A DNA stretch of 64,000 nucleotides from contig NC_069135.1 of the NCBI RefSeq assembly GCF_026914265.1, positions 37,399,946 to 37,463,945 on the forward strand, in the 5' to 3' direction. This document shows positions 34,643-45,564 of this stretch, in pieces. The stretch is from Mya arenaria. Its lineage: Eukaryota > Mollusca > Bivalvia > Myida > Myidae. The position numbers were made by a program, and so were the translations under genes. The notes below the pieces were generated by a model. It was not told where the DNA came from. It did not search any database and saw nothing but the letters and a program-made list of their open reading frames with translations. How positions within the stretch are numbered: the stretch's first letter is position 1; the number at the start of each line of letters is the position of its first letter.

Positions 34643-36714
34643 CACCGTGTCCAATCGTTACTGGTAGCGGTGGCTAATGGTAACGCCTGTGTAGTGGCTA
34701 AATAACGCCAGTGTGCGGCTAATTTTCGGAGGGTAAGGTAAGAAAATTGAAAAAAGTAATCGACAAAGTTTTTGTTTTTCTAATAAGAATAGGTGGCGGA
34801 TGTGGCCATACAATCATACTTTCAGGTCATATGTTTCTTTTTGCCCAGACTTTTGAGTGTTTCCATATCATCGTGGAAAACCTCACCCTGTTTGGAGTGA
34901 TATTTCGATTTTCAATTTTAAAATCAAGATTCTAGCATATCTATCCATCTTAGGATTCAATTAAACCCTTTAAAGTTTTTATATTTATACTTGTAAACAT
35001 TAAACAACATTCTGATTGTCCAATAAAATATAATGTTACTTCGGCAGACCCTTTTAAATAACGATTCGGTGGTAACGCATGTGAAGTGGTGCGCTTTTTC
35101 TGTAACGCCTGAGGAGGTGGTGCAAATACTTGCACTCCATAGCTTAATTTTTTGTCAAATATTCCATTTAAACGCCAATCTTTACATAGATTTCTCAAAA
35201 CAAATGCCCGTTAAAGACCAGATGACATTTATTTACAAATTTATCATTTTAATCTCAACGCATTTATGTGCATTTATTCGTATACTATTCCCAAATTGAT
35301 AACTACAATGCAAAACATTGCATAAATATCCTTTTAGTTTGGTGTTAAATGTTTCATACTTGGGTCTGTTTACTAGTAACTGGCAAAACATGAGTCTGCA
35401 AATTACATTTATTTTAGAAACATGTTCATTTTGAGAGAAAATAGGATAAAATAAGTACTCTTGTGAGGTTCGAACACGTGACTGTAAAATAATGACCCAT
35501 TAATCTTAAAGAGCAGAGCGCAAACAAAAAGGCTATTGGGAATTTAAATAAAGCAATAAAAAACACATACATCGTCTTTGCCATATGTGTACATCAAACG
35601 CACAAAAAATGCGTTTTAGTGTCCATATGGGTATGTTAAGGAATGATACCTTACAGGCTAAACATATCTCGGATGTCCCACATAATAATACGGACATGAA
35701 TGATATGTTTAGCCTGTAAGGTATCATTCGTTAACATACCCCGCATCTTTTTGTGCGTTTGATGTACACATATGGCAAAGACGATGTATGTGTTTTTTAT
35801 TGCTTTATTTAAATTCCCAATAGCCTTTTTGTTTGCGCTCTGCTCTTTAAGATTAATGGGTCATTATTTTACAGTCACGTGTTCGAACCTCACAAGAGTA
35901 CTTATTTTATCCTATTTTCTCTCAAAATGAACATGTTTCTAAAATAAATGTAATTTGCAGACTCATGTTTTGCCAGTTACTAGTAAACAGACCCAAGTAT
36001 GAAACATTTAACACCAAACTAAAAGGATATTTATGCAATGTTTTGCATTGTAGTTATCAATTTGGGAATAGTATACGAATAAATGCACATAAATGCGTTG
36101 AGATTAAAATGATAAATTCGTAAATAAATGTCATCTGGTCTTTAACGGGCATTTGTTTTGAGAAATCTATGTAAAGATTGGCGTTTAAATGGAATATTTG
36201 ACAAAAAATTAAGCTATGGAGTGCAAGTATTTGCACCACCTCCTCAGGCGTTACAGAAAAAGCGCACCACTTCACATGCGTTACCACCGAATCGTTATTT
36301 AAAAGGGTCTGCCGAAGTAACATTATATTTTATTGGACAAACAGAATGTTGTTTAATGTTTACAAGTATAAATATAAAAACTTTAAAGGGTTTAATTGAA
36401 TCCTAAGATGGATAGATATGCTAGAATCTTGATTTTAAAATTGAAAATCGAAATATCACTCCAAACAGGGTGAGGTTTTCCACGATGATATGGAAACACT
36501 CAAAAGTCTGGGCAAAAAGAAACATATGACCTGAAAGTATGATTGTATGGCCACATCCGCCACCTATTCTTATTAGAAAAAACAAAAACTTTGTCGATTA
36601 CTTTTTTCAATTTTCTTACCTTACCCTCCGAAAATTAGCCGCACACTGGCGTTATTTAGCCACTACACAGGCGTTACCATTAGCCACCGCTACCAGTAAC
36701 GATTGGACACGGTG
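34643..36714. mobile_element. 2.07-kb foldback palindrome with 5-bp target duplication
   Basis: Arms 34643-35668 (1026 bp) and 35702-36714 (1013 bp) are inverted copies, about 98-99% identical, around a 33-bp spacer. The main difference is a 14-bp insertion in the left arm near 35608. The ends are identical (CACCGTGTCCAATCG) and the element is flanked by TAACT at 34638-34642 and 36715-36719. No transposase. Mirrored short open frames in the arms are by-products of the symmetry. Confidence 0.8.
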
Positions 36715-36719
36715 TAACT

Positions 36720-37599
36720 GGTTAGATCAATTAAAAGCCACATGTTTTCATAATAAATGTCATTTTAACGACGCACTGTTTTGTTTTATTACGTCATTTT
36801 AACATCGCGCAACGATACTTGTTATGACGTGACGTCACAAGAGTGGAATACGGCCGTATTGCACTGGAGTGGAATACGGACTACCTTATTTTGCGATATG
36901 TATTGCGTGTGGATTTATGATGGGTATATAATAAAACGTAATATTCTCTTTGGAATTCCTAAAAAAAGGTTATGGTGATAATTAAAGAAGTCCAACTTCA
37001 ACAAACTGTTAAAAACAAAGGTTAAACTGTTTGTATTTAAACGGAAAATGACGTCATGAACATACGGGTACACAATTATGACGTGTGCGACGTCGTCATT
37101 TTAAGTCGTGCTAAAAGTTTGGTGTTAACTTTATTGCTTTTAACATGTTGAAATCATTGATAATTTATATATGTATATATGTATATGCACTCTCGCATTT
37201 ATCAATTATTACCATGCCATGTGTTATGTTATTGTAATAACGATGAACTGTATATGTTCAAGTTAACAATACATGTTCTGTTCTGTTCTGTTCTATAATT
37301 TGATTCCCTCAAATATCATCACATAATTCATTCTACTTATACAAGAAAGTAAAGTGATCATGACAGATCCTGTATATATAATAAGCAATGAAAACCTTTT
37401 TTTACGCATTTTATTCACAGTTTTCCAAAGTACACGAGAGAAAAAGGATGCATTGAACATTACGTAATTTTGCTAAGAATATACTGCACAATAAAGTAAT
37501 ATAAATAACACAACAATTTGATAATAAATGGACGAAACATTCCATTACAGAACGAAATAACACGACATGGCTAGTAGGTCAGATATTTAAACAATTATC
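36720..37599. other. GST copy A 3' flank
   Basis: 37020-37599 is homologous to the 3' flank of GST copy B (45010-45564), for example ATGACGTCATGAA against ATGACGCCATGAA and GACAGATCCTGTATATA against GACAGATCCTATATATA. It includes the likely 3' UTR. Confidence 0.55.
37410..37415 (-). terminator. Candidate poly(A) signal, GST copy A
   Basis: AATAAA on the minus strand about 185 nt after the stop, in the text GTGAATAAAA that also occurs downstream of copy C. Confidence 0.45.
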
Positions 37600-40500
37600 C
37601 TAGAATGTAGTGACGGGCCTCTTCTTCAAGTATTCCTTTATCTTTGGTAGCTGCTCGACCTTCTTTCTGTTGGCGTCCAACAGTTTGTAATCTTTCAAAA
37701 GTTCCACAATTTGAGAATTTTCTATGAAGGCGTAAAGCATAAGGTCGGCAACTGTTAACTGAAAGAAATATTAGGATTTAAAAATCAAACTCGATCATCG
37801 GAAATAATAGGTTTCGAGACATTTAGATTAATGTTCGATTATGTTACCAATCGAATAATATATATTAAACAACATCAACATGTTTACAGGGACTCGCTCA
37901 TGTTTTTGACCAATTCTTTTTCCCGCTAATGCCCATAAAACACTCGTATTATGCTACTATTATTTCACTCTTTGTTACCCAAATTGCAGAAAAAATACAA
38001 TTAAAGTAAAAATGAACGGTTTAGTGGGGAGCGAATACACATCGGTACAGTTAAGAGAAAAAAAGAAAACTGACAACAAAACCGCTTGCCCACATGTACT
38101 CTTACATACCCTGAGTGCTGTGGGATAATTTAACCATTTCGATTTATGTTGAAAAACGTTACTTTACGCTGTTCAAAAAATGTGGACTTCAAGGCCAATA
38201 TTTGAGCATATTTTTTATCAACATATTTTAAAGGTTACAGCAGTCAGTATATTAGTTTTAACACTTGTTATGCTTTGCCACACTTTATTTCGTAATAAAA
38301 AATGCATTTTATAAAACATGAGCGAGTCCCTTTACGGTAAGTTAACTGAACAATGAACTGACATTAAAGTAAAATACTATGTTGCTGGCATTACATATGT
38401 AAAGAAAATAACAATAAATACATTGCAACTGTTAAATTTGTTGAAGTTTGTATTTTCCTTCAACTAAAATGACCCATATGCATTTTTAAAGCCAAAAAAC
38501 TTGTTTGTATTTTATTCATCAGATTTAACTTAAATTTAAAATGATTGCCTCGATTGGCCTGTATCATTAATCGGTCATTGAAATGCATGGATTCATTTAG
38601 GCACGACTGAGTATAGGGATAATAGTTATTTTTAATACGACCCATCCCCAATTTCTTAAATGTTGATCTTGAGGGCCAGTATTCCATATTGATCTCATTC
38701 ATATCATTAGACATGCCTCAGTCATTCAATTAAGCCTATTGGTCAGCTAAATATACAAGCCAATCAAAACACTTAAAATTGATTTCAAGTTCAATCTACA
38801 TAAGTTGTTTATTGAATACGACCACAGAGTGCATACATTTTATAAAATGCCTACATTCTCACTCATCAGAGGTTTGATAATGATAAATCTACGCATAGTA
38901 ACATCTCTCAGGTGATAGAAAAAGCTGGTTCAGTATCTTCTGAATTTTTTTTTTATCTTACCGACGATCCAACCGCAAAGCCGCTCTTTCCGCCCTCTTT
39001 AACAAGGTTTTCTAAAAATCCCAGATATTTTTTAGCGTCACCTGCCAAGAACTCTTCCCTTTTCTTGGCCTGAAATTTAAGTCATTCACAGTAAGTCTTT
39101 GCTGAGCCGAGTTGTTAACTCCACATGTAGTTACTTCCCTTGTCAATCGGATCACCTCGACCATTTTTCCATGGCCTTCCAGTACTGTTTTTATTTATCA
39201 ACCTATATATTGTGCACCTCTAAGCGCGACTTAATGTTATCCCTACTTTAAAGGTCAATTTTGTTATTACTGACAAGACTGGTTTTCGGATAAATTGTTT
39301 ATATGCCCAAGTCTTGAAAATTCTCATTAATTCATTAAAAGATATACACCATAAACTGTGTCTTAACCTCGGACTTGGGGTCTATATTTAATTACATCGT
39401 GAGTCTGAATTTCAGACTCAGACTCTTTAACAACACAATTAAAAATCAATACTGATTTAAGTGTATATGGGACAGGGCTTATTATGTGTTCTCTTTAAAC
39501 TTCAAGCCTTACAATGATATACTTAAATTATATACTAACCTTTTCAGCTTCGTCCTTAAGAAAGGCAAATTTTAAGACCGCGCTTAAGAGATCTTGGGTG
39601 GTGTCAATAATCTGGTCCACTAACGCCATTTCAGTGTTACCCTTGCCATACAAGTCTGAAAAAATAAATTCATAAATCAGGATATGGTATACTGGATACC
39701 GCCTATGAACCAGTTAATTGTAACTACGCCCCCAGGTCCGGGGATTAGTGGGGACTTTGACTTTCGGTCCAGCCTATTCCAGGTGAAATCTCCGCCCTGC
39801 AGGGACAAACTGCTGGTAAAACTCCCGCTATATGCCCCTCACACCCCGGGGAATCATAGTTAAGGCCAATTTCCCGATATTTTCGACGCGAAAACAAAAC
39901 CACTTCTTTCACTCAGCACTGCGGGGCCAATTGGAAGGTAAAACATCCCGGGACGGGTTCGATTGCCGGCATGGGCGCATTTGAGTTTAATTTGTAGTCA
40001 TCATGCCGGACAAGTTGGTTTCTTCACATACTCCGATTTCCCCCACAACACAAGACCGCACTCTCGCTTAACACTGCACAAACGAGACCGATTAGTATAA
40101 TGCTGTAACAACTGGTTTCACAAGTCGTAGTTAACTTTTAAGTTTAATCTAATTTTGATATTAAACAAGATACTAACCAAACTCTCGTGCGAGGTACCTC
40201 GCTATCGATACGCTCTGTGAGATCTTCGTCTTTCCACCCACTTCCAACACCGGCAGTGTTCCCTGTGGCATAACTGTGGACAAAAGTATTTTATAAAACA
40301 TGAAAGAGACTCTTTACATATAAAAATAAACTTAAAATTTCAATACGTTTAAAGCGTGCGTTTTTCAATGTTCCAAATATTAAGGACTAGTTTTTGACCT
40401 TTTCATGTTGTTTAAAAAAAAGATTTTTTATTGTCAATAGCTTGCTTGTCGAAGGACGTATTGTGTCCAGTTTGTTCACTTTTTCCAATCAGTTGTGAGT

Positions 40501-40686
40501 CGCCATACTGGCTGAATTTGATCACCACCATTTTCAAATTGTAGCCACAAATCCAGTGTAAATTTGAATAAGCGCATTAATATTAGGTAGCCACTTCATA
40601 ATATTGATGTTTTAATTCATTTCAAATATGCTGTCACATTCCAATATACAGTGTATAAAAAAACTCCAGGCATGAAAAGGTTTTTT

Positions 40687-40733
<47 letters not shown>

Positions 40734-41219
40734 CATATATATACACAGTCGAACCCCGTCGGCTCGAACTCATAGGGACCGGCGAAAATACATCGAACAC
40801 CGGAAAATCTTGAGCCAAGCGGAAATCCTTATTTTCAGTATAAAGAAATGGCCCCCTAACATTCCGTTCGATCCAACGAGCAATTCGAGCCAAACGAGTT
40901 TGAACCAACGGGGTTTTACTGTATGCATACATCAAATATATCGATAATTTACTACTATTGAAATATAATAAGTGAATGCTAAAGTATTCAGGTTGAAACA
41001 ATAAGTTAACGATACAATACTACGATTGAAATAAGAAGAGAATGATCATTTACTGAGAATGAAATAATACGAAATTGAAAATTTACCTTTTTTGAGATCA
41101 CTCCATTGCGCGGAATCAATCCTAACGTCGTCAAAGGCCTTTCCAGCAGCAGCAAATAAAAGCCGAGAAACCTCCGCTCTCCCCTTTCCATTAAAATACG
41201 TAAATTTATAAGAAGGCAT
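37600..41219 (-). CDS. Sigma-class glutathione S-transferase, copy A (5 exons)
   Basis: Coding exons on the minus strand: 41219-41087 (133 nt), 40273-40178 (96), 39655-39540 (116), 39069-38962 (108), 37758-37600 (159); 203 residues, the usual length. All introns are GT-AG, phases 1, 1, 0, 0. The protein starts [20 protein letters not shown]: catalytic Tyr8 that activates glutathione, Arg14, Trp39 and Lys43 match the glutathione site of hematopoietic prostaglandin D synthase. The thioredoxin-like domain continues with cis-Pro52 (GTLPVLEV) and Gln64-Ser65 (SQS). The all-helical domain follows (exons 3-5) and contains the family-typical [10 protein letters not shown]. Likely cytosolic dimer; glutathione conjugation or isomerisation of lipid endoperoxides is family knowledge, the substrate here is unknown. 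It is closest to copy B (about 87% identical) and shares flanking DNA with it. Intron 2 carries a MITE and a SINE fragment, intron 1 a CT microsatellite and a MITE, intron 4 a 444-bp MITE. Confidence 0.95.
37888..38331. mobile_element. 444-bp MITE with AGGGACTCGCTCATG ends (GST A intron 4)
   Basis: AGGGACTCGCTCATGTTT at 37888 and its exact complement ending at 38331. No coding content. Confidence 0.6.
39705..39950. mobile_element. Diverged copy of the TGCACCAGTCAATTG MITE, inverted and truncated
   Basis: Begins GAACCAGTTAATTGTAAC, follows the 11952 copy in reverse (AGGTCCGGGGATTAGTGGGG) and breaks off where a SINE fragment begins. In GST copy A intron 2. Confidence 0.55.
39951..40130 (+). 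mobile_element. tRNA-derived SINE, 5'-truncated (GST A intron 2)
   Basis: Starts at the B box (GGGTTCGATTGCC) and follows the 7136-7372 copy: ATGCCGGACAAG, CTCCGATTTCCCCCACAA, CAAGACCGCACTCTCGC. Confidence 0.65.
40691..40730. repeat. (CT)n microsatellite in GST A intron 1
   Basis: Twenty CT units. Confidence 0.9.
40744..40923. mobile_element. TACAGTCGAAC MITE, copy 2 (GST A intron 1)
   Basis: CAGTCGAACCCCGTCGG at one end and GGGGTTTTACTGTA at the other; same family as 26497-26670. Confidence 0.6.
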
Positions 41220-41300
41220 ATTTGCTGCCGATTAATTTAGTTAGACTCGTTTATTTAACACAAGTGCTGTACAATATGGCAACGCATAGACTGAACGATG

Positions 41301-41333
41301 CGTATTTATACCATGGGTAAAAGCTAGGACTCC
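41301..41333 (-). promoter_or_regulatory. GST copy A core promoter: TATA box and GGAGTCCTA block
   Basis: On the minus strand, GGAGTCCTAGCTTTT (41333-41319) lies about 10 bp before TATAAATACG (41310-41301), which is about 82 nt upstream of the start codon. The same arrangement occurs at copies B and C. Confidence 0.7.
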
Positions 41334-43665
41334 AATGTTTACCTTTGTTATTAGTAGTTTTTAGTGACCCTGAGGTGTTCGCACAGGACATTCATGGTAA
41401 GTGTTGTTCTATATAATGTTCCATATGATTTGTCAATAATGCCCAGTTAGAACTGCACTTTAGGTATACGCGTATTGACCCGTGGAAAAACTAGGAAAGC
41501 ATCTGCATGGACAGGGATAAAGGTCATATACCACTAAATAAATGTTCTATTTCTTATATCGTGCATCGATCGATTTGCTCGTTCATTTTATGTGTGCAAT
41601 ATATAGGACATGTTGAAGTTATTATTACTTTTAAAGAATTATCAAATAATATTCTATTAAAGTACAACATTTATAAAATGTTAAATTTTTTAAAGATTCG
41701 TTTTGATTGAAAATAAATATCACAAAAGTAAGATATTATCACAGAATTATAATGATTTACAATTAAAATGGAACAAACATTACGATTAAGACATATATAC
41801 ATAAATTCACCTGACAGCCCATACACTTATATCCATTGCGGTCTTATTAAATACAAATGGTCAAGGGTCAAAATATTGGCTTCATTGAAATATAATAGTT
41901 ACATAGAAAATAGGTAACTCATATATTCTAATAAAATATATGATATCTGAAACGTTGTTGTTTTCCATGTACAGTTTGAGGTAATCTTTAACTCCATTCT
42001 AAAATGCATATATGTGTCTATAATTTTGTACACAAAGTGGCAGTTTGTTCCTGTCAAGATTAGCTTGATAATAAAAAGAATAATCATTTACCTGAGGCAC
42101 ATTAAAGTTACAATATGAGCCCCTATTAATATGCAAAATCGTGTCAGACATCTTCGTAAAATGATTATGCATATAGGATTCACTCGCCGATTCAGAGGGG
42201 GCGGGGGGGGGGGGAGGGCGCACCCGGCGACAAGATTAGAAAGAGGTACAAACCTCCTGAGATTACCGTTCCGCTGACACACCGTGTCTTTACAAATGAT
42301 TGAGGAGGACAGTGCAGAGGGTCAGGTGGCCCTCAAAGAAGTTCGAACATTGGGTGGGTTCTGGGAAAATCAGAAGGCAAGATCAGGAGTCCAGGTAGTT
42401 CGAACAGGAGGTAAGGACACTTACGGTGGGATTCGTGAAGTAGGTCAGGACGCCCTCGGAATGATTGAGGAATAAAACGTTGTTCTTGAAATGAGGTTTC
42501 CATGTCATTTTGCTATTGCGTTTCACGTGATCTGCATCTATAATGACGTAATGCATTCTTGTATATGTATCACACAACCACATAGATTATTACGTCAAAA
42601 ACACTGTACATTACGCGGCAAATAGTGAGATGTAGCCATTGAATAAGCAATAAGCCAACCTATAAGTTGTCACCTCCTTACTCCCCTATGCTCATTTTCC
42701 ACCGAGATGTCAACAAGCTCAAATGCGAAATATGCCATTGGACGCTGAGTACGCGAGATACTATGCTACGACATAACAGAACGACGACGAAATAAAATCA
42801 TACGATTCGAGCGGCGAGTATGACACGAACGCCTCTAATGAAAACGAAAACGGCGAAGGCAACGACATTTGTGACTCCTCAGAGGACGAGCAAGTGACCC
42901 GTGGTATGGAACTTATATGAAGTGCCAATCAGAATACAAAGACATTTTACAAAACTACCTGTAAATTGAATTTGTTGCAGTAGATGATGTTAAGAAGCGG
43001 GATTTCAACGATATGAAAAGCAAACGATCGGAACACAATGGCGCGAATCTTTAACTTCACTATCCTATGAATCAAGTGTCTTTAATCGGATCCTATTTTA
43101 AGTCAATTAAGAATAACTCCTCCCCGTATTCTGCGTCAGGTTTAGCAGTTATTTCCCTTGGAAGACAGAGCTGAGACCTGCCCTGGGTTTTCTTGGAATA
43201 AATTATATCATAACAAATGGGTTTGCTTATCACATTTCACGATGATACTGCGCATTACATAATACATGTACATGAATACATTTGTAATTCAACGTTAAAG
43301 TGTTAAATTGTTTTTGACGCGCTTTTTTGTAGCGCGAGGGGCGGGTGAAGGGGAGGGGCCCACCTCCACCAGAACGGCGTACATAACCCACTCTACTACT
43401 TATATCGTTTGAAGACGTAAAGTTACAACAATGATTTGATTGTCGATGTATCTACCTCAAATGCATTTGTAAGAAAGCGTGTTATTTTGTTCCTAAATAT
43501 TTTGGTCATATACCAGTCCCAAAATGTGTTTGTTTGTTTCTGTACTTATTGAGCATAAATTGCAAACTAATCCGAGAACTCGTACTGCATCGATTCAGTT
43601 AACACATATCAGGCAGCATTCAAAATAAGCATTTTGACTGCAATGCTCTTAATTTAGAACCTATT
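41334..43665. other. GST copy A 5' flank and intergenic DNA
   Basis: Homology with the 5' flank of copy B runs to about 41515. Beyond it, 42777-42920 has an acidic stop-free frame (DSSGEYDTNASNENENGEG) of unclear origin. No gene is recognised. Confidence 0.45.
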
Positions 43666-43747
43666 GGCATCCAATAGAAATCGTTAATAGTTCCACAATT
43701 TGAGAACTTTCTTTATAGACGAAAAGCTTTACATCGGCCATCGTCAA
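43666..43747 (-). pseudogene. Relict exon 5 of a lost GST copy
   Basis: Minus-strand text directly after a still recognisable acceptor (AAATCAG) reads LTMADVKLFVYKESSQIVEL then LTISIGCQ and a stop, against [20 protein letters not shown] in copies A and B. It is truncated to about the first half of exon 5, carries small deletions and an in-frame stop. No matching exons 1-4 were found between copies A and B. It is the remains of a fourth gene or of an unequal-crossover fragment. Confidence 0.75.
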
Positions 43748-45050
43748 CTGATTTGTTTATGAAATGATTTGTGTACTTCAAAGATAAAAATAGTTTGTTG
43801 ATAATTGATTTTTTCATAATACTGTTACATTTTGCCGTCATTATTTAAAACTTCGTAATCAAGCAAGTTATACATTTTTTTTAAACACATCGTCCTTCAC
43901 TTTCTTCCGTGCAACGTGAAAAATAAACAATATTTTTTTCTGTATTTATGAACTGGTCCGTAAGTTAAGCTATATATTTATCAAATATAGTCGGCTTTCT
44001 CCTTGGATGCTGAGTCAACTAATGACCTACTACATACATATCAATTGTGCGTATTACCCAACAAACGTTTATACGCAGTGATTTTCTTCACATATCAGGT
44101 GAGCGCTTCGGGGCCATCATGGGCCTCTTGTTAAGGAATAATTCAAAAGCGTTAAATATTTCCTATAACCATTTTGGTAAATTTCATATAGTTTATGTGA
44201 TTACTTAAAATCATAAACTGTTTCTTGTTTAAGTTCTACAGAAACTTAATATAGTGAATACATTTGTTGTTGTTTTTTTCCAATTTTTATAGTTAAACGT
44301 GTAATAGTTATGTCAGTGTGTGTATACCGCGTGATAAATAACGTCATATATGCTACGTCGGAAGGCAACATTTTGCTTAAAATGAAGACTTAAAACAAAC
44401 ATAACTTTTCTTTTACTACACCATTTTTAATGAAACAAAGAGCAGTCTGTGCCGTTTAAAGAGCTTCGCCTTTGTTTCATTACCGGACTTTAATTAGGCG
44501 ATAATTTTTATCAAAAACTTCGACAAACCTGTTTTCGAAATAATGTTTTGACAGTGCTCCGTCAGACGGCCGTTTTGTGAAAAGGTTTGTCGAATTGTTT
44601 TAAGAAACTAAACTCTCAATCAAACTCTGGTAATAGACCGAGGGCGGGGCTCTCTATATTTCTATCATTCTGCATAATTGGATTTCGCGAAACTTTATCG
44701 CGATATTTGCCCCACACAAGATGGATTTCGTTTTTGTTTAATATTATATCTAAAAATGTACCTGAATGCGAGTTTTATGACGTTTGTTTCTGTTTAACCA
44801 TTTCCTGTTGTAACAATTTCACTGGGAACCTTTGTGAACAATATAATTGAATAAAATAATTGCTTATTTCATAATACTCAAGCAAGTCATACGTTTATTT
44901 CCCTTTCTGCTTTCATGAGTATGATTAATTTGAATAAAAATTTACATCATCAAAGGAAAACGTGTGATTCCTCATGGATCCTTGAAAAAAAAAAAACATT
45001 GTTAAAACTTTCGTCAGGTATTGTACTTAAACAGAAAATGACGCCATGAA
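43748..45050. other. No gene between relict exon and GST copy B
   Basis: I looked for exons 1-4 of the lost GST copy and saw none. A short inverted pair (AATGAAACAAAG/CTTTGTTTCATT, 44429-44482) and another (TTCGACAAACCT/AGGTTTGTCGAA, 44518-44596) are present. Confidence 0.4.
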
Positions 45051-45228
45051 AACAGTCAAAACTCGCTATGTCGAAGTCGTTGGGATCACGGGAAATACTT
45101 CGAGATAACGAAAGTTCGTTATAACAGAAGTACAAAAAGTGTATAACCTAATCATCAAAAATCGAGAATTGTTCAACATATCCAGAACATCGAAATAACA
45201 GAGTTCGACTTAGCGAGTTTCGACTGTA
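45051..45228. mobile_element. ACAGTCAAAACTCGC MITE, copy 1 (3' of GST B)
   Basis: ACAGTCAAAACTCGCTATG at one end, CGAGTTTCGACTGTA at the other. Related in style to the TACAGTCGAAC family but with a different interior (CGAGATAAC, CGAAATAAC). Confidence 0.55.
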
Positions 45229-45376
45229 TGATGTCATCTAGCCGTATGTCGCGTTAATCGTGTTTATGTTGTTAATGTTTGTGGATATTATCAAATAATT
45301 CATTCTTCTTAAAAACGGAATTAAAGTGGTCGTGACAGATCCTATATATAAAAAGATATAAAAACAATTTTGCGCA

Positions 45377-45382
45377 TTTAAT
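45377..45382 (-). terminator. Candidate poly(A) signal (ATTAAA), GST copy B
   Basis: ATTAAA on the minus strand about 185 nt after the stop, at the position homologous to the AATAAA of copy A. Confidence 0.4.
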
Positions 45383-45564
45383 TTACAGTTTTCAAAAATA
45401 CACGGAAATTAAAACATTTATTTGGTGCTTTCGCTCAAAGAAACAACAACTACACAATAACATAATGTAAATACCACAACGATTTTATAATAAATGCACA
45501 CATGTTCCATTTCAAAATGAAATGACACGACATGGGAATTAGGTTAGATAATTAAACAATTATC

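Noticed and set aside
34950-36406. Pairs of mirrored 82- and 88-residue frames
   Set aside because: They lie in the two arms of the palindrome and mirror each other; there is no conserved domain.
42284-42475. 63-residue plus-strand frame (MSLQMIEEDSAEGQ)
   Set aside because: No family resemblance and no flanking gene signals.
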